This document shows, piece by piece, positions 6,925 through 10,976 of a DNA stretch of 10,976 nucleotides. The stretch covers positions 1,375 to 12,350 of the forward strand of contig JAHDEF010000034.1 of assembly GCA_020628975.1 (NCBI GenBank), written 5' to 3'. Source of the stretch: Aquimarina sp. Its GTDB lineage: Bacteria; Bacteroidota; Bacteroidia; Flavobacteriales; Flavobacteriaceae. Position 1 is the stretch's first letter. Every line of letters starts with the position of its first letter. Position numbers and translations under genes: made by a program. Below the pieces are notes generated by a model. The model was not told where the DNA came from and did not search any database. It saw only the letters and a list, made by a program, of their open reading frames with translations.

Positions 6925-6998
6925 AGCTTTTAGCAGTTGGCTTTTTTAATTTTAAGACAAAAGGCCAATAGCTAAAAGCTAGTAGCCAATAGCTATTG
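6925..6998. repeat. Large palindrome between nitB and nitC
   Basis: The arm AGCTTTTAGCAGTTGGC-TTTT (6925-6945) pairs with 6959-6980 (AAAAGGCCAATAGCTAAAAG..), about 19 of 21 positions matching, around a 13-base AT-rich loop. A second GCCAATAGCTA copy at 6985-6995 repeats the one at 6964-6974 exactly, 21 bases apart. It lies in the 99-base spacer between nitB and nitC. The sequence is related to the heptamer repeat at 2815-2850. On the nit transcript it would form a strong stem-loop that could reduce nitC expression relative to nitB or protect the nitB 3' end. Confidence 0.65.
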
Positions 6999-7003
6999 TA
7001 AAA

Positions 7004-7486
7004 TTACATCGTCCAGCTATGCATCATAAATGCATCTTCTTTTTTGTGTTCTAATTGTATATCTAAAACGTCTAATGGACTGATTGGTTGAATTCCAGGT
7101 AATAGAGAAGGTTCTCCGTGACCATATAAAGCTTGTAGAGCAAATCGGCAAGCGTAAACTTTACCACCTTCTTCCATAAATTTGGTAAGACGAGCAGCAT
7201 AATTTAAATGTCCAGGAAAAGCTTCGCTACCTAATGTAGGGAAACCTCTTTGCAATCCTAAGGTCACCCCCGGTCCGTATAATAATATAGAAGTGTCAAA
7301 TCCTTTTCTTAGAAGTCTAGTAGCAGATAAAATATTTACTAAACCGATAGATCCTTCAAAAGCTACGGTATGAAATGTAACAAGTGCTTTTTCTCCTTCT
7401 TTGGCTTTTACGTCTTCAAAAACTTTGTCTTCGTAGTCTACAAAAAAGTCTCCGTCTTTGTGCATTGGTTTTTCTACTTTAGGCAT
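7004..7486 (-). CDS. nitB: NitB, MSMEG_0572/Sll0783-family nitrogen-starvation-response protein
   Basis: This 160-residue protein starts at the ATG at 7486 and is the first gene of the operon. The sequence follows the family closely: ALVTFHTVAFEGSIGLVNIL (34-53), LLRKGFDTSILLYGPGV (58-74), LGLQRGFPTLGSEAFPGH (77-93), FMEEGGKVYACRFALQALYG (103-122), and a C-terminal PLDVLDIQLEHKKEDAFMMHSWTM. The strand-helix pattern, the LYGPGV turn and the single Cys (C113) after EGGKVYA resemble the DsrE/F fold, in which a Cys at this point can carry sulfur; whether C113 does so here is inference. In Synechocystis, sll0783 is strongly induced by nitrogen starvation and its loss impairs polyhydroxybutyrate accumulation. 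The biochemical function is unknown. Confidence 0.93.
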   Translation of the reverse strand: MPKVEKPMHKDGDFFVDYEDKVFEDVKAKEGEKALVTFHTVAFEGSIGLVNILSATRLLRKGFDTSILLYGPGVTLGLQRGFPTLGSEAFPGHLNYAARLTKFMEEGGKVYACRFALQALYGHGEPSLLPGIQPISPLDVLDIQLEHKKEDAFMMHSWTM

Positions 7487-7514
7487 AATGTGTGGTTTTA
7501 AAATTTGTATACTT

Positions 7515-7522
7515 CAAAGCTA
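7515..7522 (-). promoter_or_regulatory. -7 box of the nit operon promoter
   Basis: On the minus strand this reads TAGCTTTG, a full match to the Bacteroidota -7 consensus TAnnTTTG, about 29 bases upstream of the nitB ATG. The predicted transcript start is near 7508, giving a leader of about 20 bases. No TTTG -33 element is found 17-23 bases upstream, which fits an activator-dependent promoter. Confidence 0.5.
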
Positions 7523-7525
7523 TTG

Positions 7526-7535
7526 TACTTAAGTA
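7526..7535. promoter_or_regulatory. Palindrome in the nitB promoter spacer
   Basis: TACTTAAGTA is a perfect 10-bp palindrome immediately upstream of the -7 box. The same half-site (TACTTA/TAAGTA) recurs as an inverted repeat at 7694-7709 in front of the divergent regulator gene, so both could be sites for one protein. Confidence 0.3.
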
Positions 7536-7546
7536 TTTTAATCATA

Positions 7547-7577
7547 GGACAAAATTGACAAAGTGTGGCACAAATTG
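7547..7577. promoter_or_regulatory. Putative AraC-type operator (direct repeats) upstream of nitB
   Basis: The motif GG-N3-AAATTG occurs at 7547-7557 and again at 7567-7577, 20 bases apart, about two helical turns. A third ACAAA core lies between (7558-7562), next to those at 7549-7553 and 7570-7574. The repeats cover about -39 to -69 of the predicted nitB promoter, the usual location and spacing for a two-subsite AraC-family activator, whose gene is next door. Confidence 0.4.
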
Positions 7578-7693
7578 CACTTAATTTATGTTTTTTCGGT
7601 TTTTGGTTGTTTTAATTCTATATAAATGACTTTGTGTAATAATTAATTCAATAGATAGGCTATTTTAGTAAATATTATAAAATCTGCTTTGTT

Positions 7694-7709
7694 TAAGTAT
7701 TATTACTTA
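7694..7709. promoter_or_regulatory. Inverted repeat upstream of the AraC-family gene
   Basis: TAAGTA-ttat-TACTTA, with the same half-sites as the palindrome in the nitB promoter. It overlaps a weak promoter candidate for the regulator, TTTG (7688-7691) plus TACTTTTA (7708-7715, one mismatch to TAnnTTTG, spacing 16), so autoregulation is possible. This is inference from a short AT-rich motif. Confidence 0.25.
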
Positions 7710-7784
7710 CTTTTATGGTAGTGTACCTGATAGTTCAGTGTTAAATCAAATAATTCTGAACAAACGTAACCTTAAATCAAGCAT

Positions 7785-8747
7785 ATGGAGTCTACAGCAT
7801 CCTTACCAGTATTTAACATTGGAAATTTTGATGATTACAATGACTGTATGTGTTTTGAAGACAGTTTTTATGTAAGAAAATTTAGCGAGCATCTTAAAGA
7901 AAATAAGTTTGTAGAAGAACCACATGGGCACAATTTTTACTTAATGTTGGTGGTTACAGAAGGTAGAGGGAAGCATATCATTGATTTTACAGAATATGAT
8001 GTTACAGCTGGCTCTATGTTTATATTATCTCCAGGTCAAATTCATCAATGGATTCTGTCGGAAGATGTAGAAGGTTATATTTTATTTTTCACCAAAGAAT
8101 TTTTTCTACACGATTTTGATACCAGTAGGTTAAATCGTTTTCCTTTTTTTAATTCTACTTTTAGTAGTCCTTTTTTAAAGTTAACAGCAGCACAAACAAA
8201 TACCATATTGGAAAAATATCATTTGATGTGTTCGGAATACAGGAATAGAAACCATGATTTTCAAGATATCATTCGCATGTACTTAAACGTAATGCTTATG
8301 GAATTAACAAGGTATTATCCAGAAAAGAAGAAAGATAAATATACGCTACCCTATGATATTGTTCAATTGAATAAATTTGAAGCGCTTGTAGATAAGTATT
8401 TCAAATCACATCGCCCATTATCTTGTTACGCAAAACGCATGCATATATCAGAAAGACAATTAAGTTATTTGTGTAAAAAAACTATTAATAAAAAACCTTC
8501 AGAAATAATGACCGAGCGTATTATTTTAGAAGCAAAACGATTAATTATACATTCTAGTTTATCTATTGCAGCAATTTCTGAAGAATTAAATTACAACGAC
8601 AGTTCTTACTTTATTCGATTGTTTAAAAAAATAACAAAACAAACGCCAGAGCAATTTCGAAACGAACAATTCAATCGAATTTTCAAAAATAAAAAAAGTA
8701 CCTCGCCAAACGAATTGGGAGATACTTTTTCTTGGGCTTTCGTATAA
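7785..8747 (+). CDS. AraC-family transcriptional regulator divergent from the nit operon
   Basis: This 320-residue protein starts at the ATG at 7785. The N-terminal half is a cupin-like sensor domain, with EPHGHNFYLMLVVTEGRGKHIIDFTEYDV (45-73) and GSMFILSPGQIHQW (76-89). The His pair HGH at 48-50 and H87 are in place for a metal or ligand pocket. After a helical linker, the C-terminal DNA-binding domain has two helix-turn-helix units: LSCYAKRMHISERQLSYLCKK (212-232) and IAAISEELNYNDSSYFIRLFKKITKQTPEQFR (261-292), the latter matching the AraC/XylS signature. A basic tail of about 28 residues follows. Head-to-head placement with nitB over a 298-base spacer containing candidate direct repeats makes it the probable nit operon regulator. 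In proteobacterial Nit1C clusters that role belongs to a different regulator type, so this would be a lineage-specific replacement. The inducer is unknown. Confidence 0.93.
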   Translation: MESTASLPVFNIGNFDDYNDCMCFEDSFYVRKFSEHLKENKFVEEPHGHNFYLMLVVTEGRGKHIIDFTEYDVTAGSMFILSPGQIHQWILSEDVEGYILFFTKEFFLHDFDTSRLNRFPFFNSTFSSPFLKLTAAQTNTILEKYHLMCSEYRNRNHDFQDIIRMYLNVMLMELTRYYPEKKKDKYTLPYDIVQLNKFEALVDKYFKSHRPLSCYAKRMHISERQLSYLCKKTINKKPSEIMTERIILEAKRLIIHSSLSIAAISEELNYNDSSYFIRLFKKITKQTPEQFRNEQFNRIFKNKKSTSPNELGDTFSWAFV

Positions 8748-8830
8748 TATTTTCTTAAAGTCTGAACTTCTGAAGTAAAAAAATATTTTAGAATGAATTC
8801 CCAACTATATGCTTAGGCTTTCTGCGATGT

Positions 8831-8864
8831 TCGAGTACTAAACGAAGGCTGAGCGAAGCCGAAG
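8831..8864. repeat. Intergenic repeat copy C (half-hairpin)
   Basis: CGAAGGCTGAGCGAAGCCGA followed by AG (8843-8864) is identical in reverse complement to the right arm of copy B (4775-4796). The preceding arm (about 8812-8834) is only loosely complementary, so this copy looks decayed. It lies between the convergent ends of the regulator gene (8747) and the AhpD-like gene (8947) and may serve as their shared terminator; no T-rich intrinsic terminator was seen in this 199-base spacer. Confidence 0.6.
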
Positions 8865-8946
8865 TCTGTGAGGGAAAATCAAATCTGATTACCACCCATT
8901 TAATTTGGCTCAGAGTTCTGTATGTTTAAATATCGACAAATAAAAT

Positions 8947-9480
8947 TTACAACGCTGGAGCCGTAGGAAAATCAATTGGCACATCAGTTACATTGTGAAA
9001 AATATTGGTAATAGTAATGATTCCTATAGCTACTACTAAATCAACTAAGTTTTCTTTGTTATAACCAGCATTATAAAATGCTTCTGTTTCAGCATCACTT
9101 ATTTGCCCTCTTTTTTCTGAAATAGCTTTAGCTGTTTTTGCTAAAGTGTCATATTTACTATCCCAATCAGCACCACCTTTTCTTAAAGCGATAATTTGCT
9201 CGTCATTAAACCCGTTCATTTTTCCTAAAGCTGTATGCGCAGCTTGACAGTAACGGCATCCATTTACTTGACTCACCGCTAAATCAATTACTTCTTTTTC
9301 TTTTTTTGAAAATGAAGTAGGTGCACTAGAGAATGTTAAGTAACTGCCTAAGGCATTTTCTGATTGCGCCATTGCAGCATATATGTTAGGAACAAAACCT
9401 AACATTTTTTCTAAATTTTCTAAAATCCCTTTGTTTCCTGCAGAAACTTCATCTTTAGTGGGTACTGGAAAGTTTGCCAT
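8947..9480 (-). CDS. Carboxymuconolactone decarboxylase/AhpD-like peroxidase family protein
   Basis: This 177-residue protein starts at the ATG at 9480. It is all-helical in appearance, with the AhpD core: LGFVPNIYAAMAQSENALGSYLTF (27-50), FSKKEKEVIDLAVSQVNGCRYCQAAH (57-82), and a C-terminal helix VDLVVAIGIITITNIFHNVTDVPIDFP. The redox motif CX2CX3H is intact (C75, C78, H82), with an acidic residue (E61/E63) upstream as in AhpD. It is therefore a probable thiol-dependent peroxidase-like protein, not a decarboxylase. The length fits the 'carboxymuconolactone decarboxylase family' of 170-190 residues. It is monocistronic, convergent with the AraC gene and divergent from the outer-membrane protein gene. 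A connection to oxidative stress from cyanide metabolism is possible but purely positional. Confidence 0.9.
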   Translation of the reverse strand: MANFPVPTKDEVSAGNKGILENLEKMLGFVPNIYAAMAQSENALGSYLTFSSAPTSFSKKEKEVIDLAVSQVNGCRYCQAAHTALGKMNGFNDEQIIALRKGGADWDSKYDTLAKTAKAISEKRGQISDAETEAFYNAGYNKENLVDLVVAIGIITITNIFHNVTDVPIDFPTAPAL

Positions 9481-9516
9481 TTTTTAAGCTTTTATATTAA
9501 TAATAATTTGATAGAA

Positions 9517-9526
9517 AGACTAGTCT
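9517..9526. promoter_or_regulatory. Palindrome upstream of the AhpD-like gene
   Basis: AGACTAGTCT is a perfect 10-bp palindrome 37 bases upstream of the AhpD-like start, and a related AAGACTAG lies about 65 bases further on. It could be a repressor or activator site; nothing else supports it. Confidence 0.2.
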
Positions 9527-9672
9527 GTTCATTTTGTCGTAAACTTTCGCATATACTAACATTGAATTTTGACTATTTAATAATTGGATAAGACTAGCGG
9601 ATTAAAAACCTCGCGTTTTAGGTAGTTATAATATATCCTCGTATAATTGTTTTTAAATTAAAATCCTTAACA

Positions 9673-10976
9673 ATGTTTCGTAAATTTTTACTGTTAGTAT
9701 TTATTACTGTTAGCATTTCTTTTCAAGCACAAGAGTTTACACTTAAAAAAATACCAACACGTTTTCGTTTTACATACGAAACAGTAGCTCAAGACAACGA
9801 ATCCGATTTGGGTTTTGTTGGTTTAGGTTACGATCTACTAGCATTAAATTTGGGGAATTCTAAAGGTTATTTAGGTTTACATTCTTATTCAGCCGTGGCA
9901 GGAGAACGCCCTGGACTTATAACCTTGGGCATGTCATTAGGAGCTATGATTCCTGTTTGGAAAAAGTCGGGCTTGTTTTTAGACACTGGATTTTTTGTAG
10001 GTGGCGGGGGAGGCGGCGCAGCTGCCGATGGTGGTGGCTTAATCATTCGACCACATATCGAGCTAGAAAAACAGTTTGGTAACATTGGATTGAGAGCGGG
10101 TTTTTCGAGAATCGATTTTCCCACGGGAGCATTGAATGGAAATCAATTTAATTTTGGAATTACTATAAATGAAAAGGTATTTATAAATACTAACAAAATT
10201 TACAATACCCCCTTAGAGAAACCTAGCTTGCTATTTAAAAATTTACGAATAGCATTTGTCACTACCGTATATCAAAACTTAGAAGAGGGTTCTTTAGAAA
10301 GAAGTAGGGGAAGCGTTGATGGAAGAAGAATAGGTCTTGTAGGTGCGCAAGTAGAACGCGGAATTAATAAATACCTCAATGGGCTTTTCAAAATTAACGG
10401 GGCTTTACGAGGAGGAACCGATGGCTATATGTCTATTCTTTTTGGTGCAGGAGGGCAACTTTCTTTGTTAGAAAATCATTTGAAGCTACAGGCCAATGCA
10501 TTGATAGGGCCAAGTGGTGGTGGAGGTGTTCTTTCTGGAGGTGGAGCGACAGCTCAGTTTGAAGGAGCTATAGCAGTACAGATTTTCAAAGGTTATGACA
10601 TTAAACTGGCTGCGGGTAAAACTTTTGCACCTTGGGGGGATTTTAATGCCAACCATATTGAGTTAAGTGTAGGGAAAACATTAACCTACTTCTCTCCAAA
10701 AGACTTGCAAAACGAAGCGTTTAAAGTAGATGCTGCCGATTTATGGAAAAACCATATGTCATTTGCCGTATTCAACAGAACGTATTTTTCGCCAGATGCT
10801 TTAGATCGCGGAGGTCGCCCTTATCTTGATAATTTTCAGAACTTGGGGTTTGAATTTCAAAAATATGTCGGAGAACGATTTGCATTAAATGCAACTACTA
10901 TCTGGGCGTATGAAGGTGATTATGGTGCTTATGCAGAAGGTTTAGTAGGATTGGCTTATTATCAGCCTATTTTTGG
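9673..10976 (+). CDS. Secreted glycine-rich outer-membrane beta-barrel protein, 3' end outside the window
   Basis: The frame from the ATG at 9673 stays open to the window end (434 codons, incomplete at the 3' end). The N-terminus MFRKFLLLVFITVSISFQAQ has a short basic start, a hydrophobic core and an AxA-like site before QEF, fitting a Sec signal peptide. The mature part consists of alternating aromatic/hydrophobic and Gly/polar residues, as in outer-membrane beta-barrels. Examples are LGYDLLALNLGNSKGYLGLHSYSAV and FKINGALRGGTDGYMSILFGAGGQLSLL. Two glycine-rich segments are notable, at residues 110-122 (six Gly, AAAD, three Gly) and 282-291 (GGGG-VLS-GGG). Each follows a hydrophobic strand and precedes another strand, suggesting an internally repeated unit. 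I do not recognise a named family; related proteins are usually annotated as hypothetical or outer-membrane proteins. Function is unknown. No link to nit is apparent. Confidence 0.8.
   Translation, partial: MFRKFLLLVFITVSISFQAQEFTLKKIPTRFRFTYETVAQDNESDLGFVGLGYDLLALNLGNSKGYLGLHSYSAVAGERPGLITLGMSLGAMIPVWKKSGLFLDTGFFVGGGGGGAAADGGGLIIRPHIELEKQFGNIGLRAGFSRIDFPTGALNGNQFNFGITINEKVFINTNKIYNTPLEKPSLLFKNLRIAFVTTVYQNLEEGSLERSRGSVDGRRIGLVGAQVERGINKYLNGLFKINGALRGGTDGYMSILFGAGGQLSLLENHLKLQANALIGPSGGGGVLSGGGATAQFEGAIAVQIFKGYDIKLAAGKTFAPWGDFNANHIELSVGKTLTYFSPKDLQNEAFKVDAADLWKNHMSFAVFNRTYFSPDALDRGGRPYLDNFQNLGFEFQKYVGERFALNATTIWAYEGDYGAYAEGLVGLAYYQPIF

Noticed and set aside
8586..8804. Minus-strand frame over the 3' end of the AraC gene
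   Set aside because: It is antisense to the second helix-turn-helix and has no recognisable features.
8946..9480. True 4-carboxymuconolactone decarboxylase of aromatic degradation
   Set aside because: The CX2CX3H redox motif places it with AhpD-like proteins, and no aromatic-pathway genes are nearby.
9885..10124. Minus-strand frame with a poly-Pro/poly-Ala stretch
   Set aside because: It arises from the Gly-codon run of the outer-membrane protein read on the opposite strand; there is no upstream start context or domain.

Overview
The window (about 36-40% GC, AT-rich spacers, almost no purine-rich Shine-Dalgarno sequences, a TAnnTTTG-type -7 box) looks like a chromosomal segment of a marine or soil Bacteroidota, most likely a Flavobacteriaceae member. 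This taxon call is inferred from composition, promoter style and protein flavour, not from a marker gene.

The core (about 1391-8747) is a complete set of the seven non-regulatory genes of the Nit1C-type nitrilase cluster, all on the minus strand and transcribed from 7486 down to 1391. In order they are nitB (MSMEG_0572/Sll0783 family), nitC (Nit6803-type nitrilase), nitD (MSMEG_0568 radical SAM protein), nitE (MSMEG_0567/Sll0786 GNAT acetyltransferase), nitF (Sll0787 AIR-synthase-like), nitG (MSMEG_0570 family) and nitH (MSMEG_0569 flavin-dependent oxidoreductase). In proteobacteria this cluster is tied to growth on cyanide as nitrogen source, and in Synechocystis to the nitrogen-starvation response. 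nitF is split by a frameshift near 3375-3387, so the pathway may be damaged in this strain. A divergently transcribed AraC-family regulator (7785-8747) takes the place held by another type of regulator (nitA) in the proteobacterial cluster. The 298-base divergent spacer carries a good -7 box for nitB with no obvious -33 box, and a direct repeat just upstream, as expected for an activator-dependent promoter.

Left of the cluster are the 3' part of a CAP/SCP-domain protein (1-495, +), a strong bidirectional hairpin terminator (521-555), a DUF1348/SnoaL-like protein (584-997, -) and a 393-base gene-free stretch filled by a hairpin-forming repeat element. Right of the cluster, convergent with the regulator, is an AhpD-like/carboxymuconolactone-decarboxylase-family protein (8947-9480, -). 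It is followed by a divergent, secreted, glycine-rich, probable outer-membrane beta-barrel protein (9673 to beyond the window end, +).

Three families of short intergenic palindromic repeats recur in the spacers, some inside the nit operon. They are a TGAGCGAAGCCGAAG hairpin (three copies), a GCCAAYWGCTAAAAGC hairpin (two sites) and a GTCAYYCT...RTCTC element (two copies).
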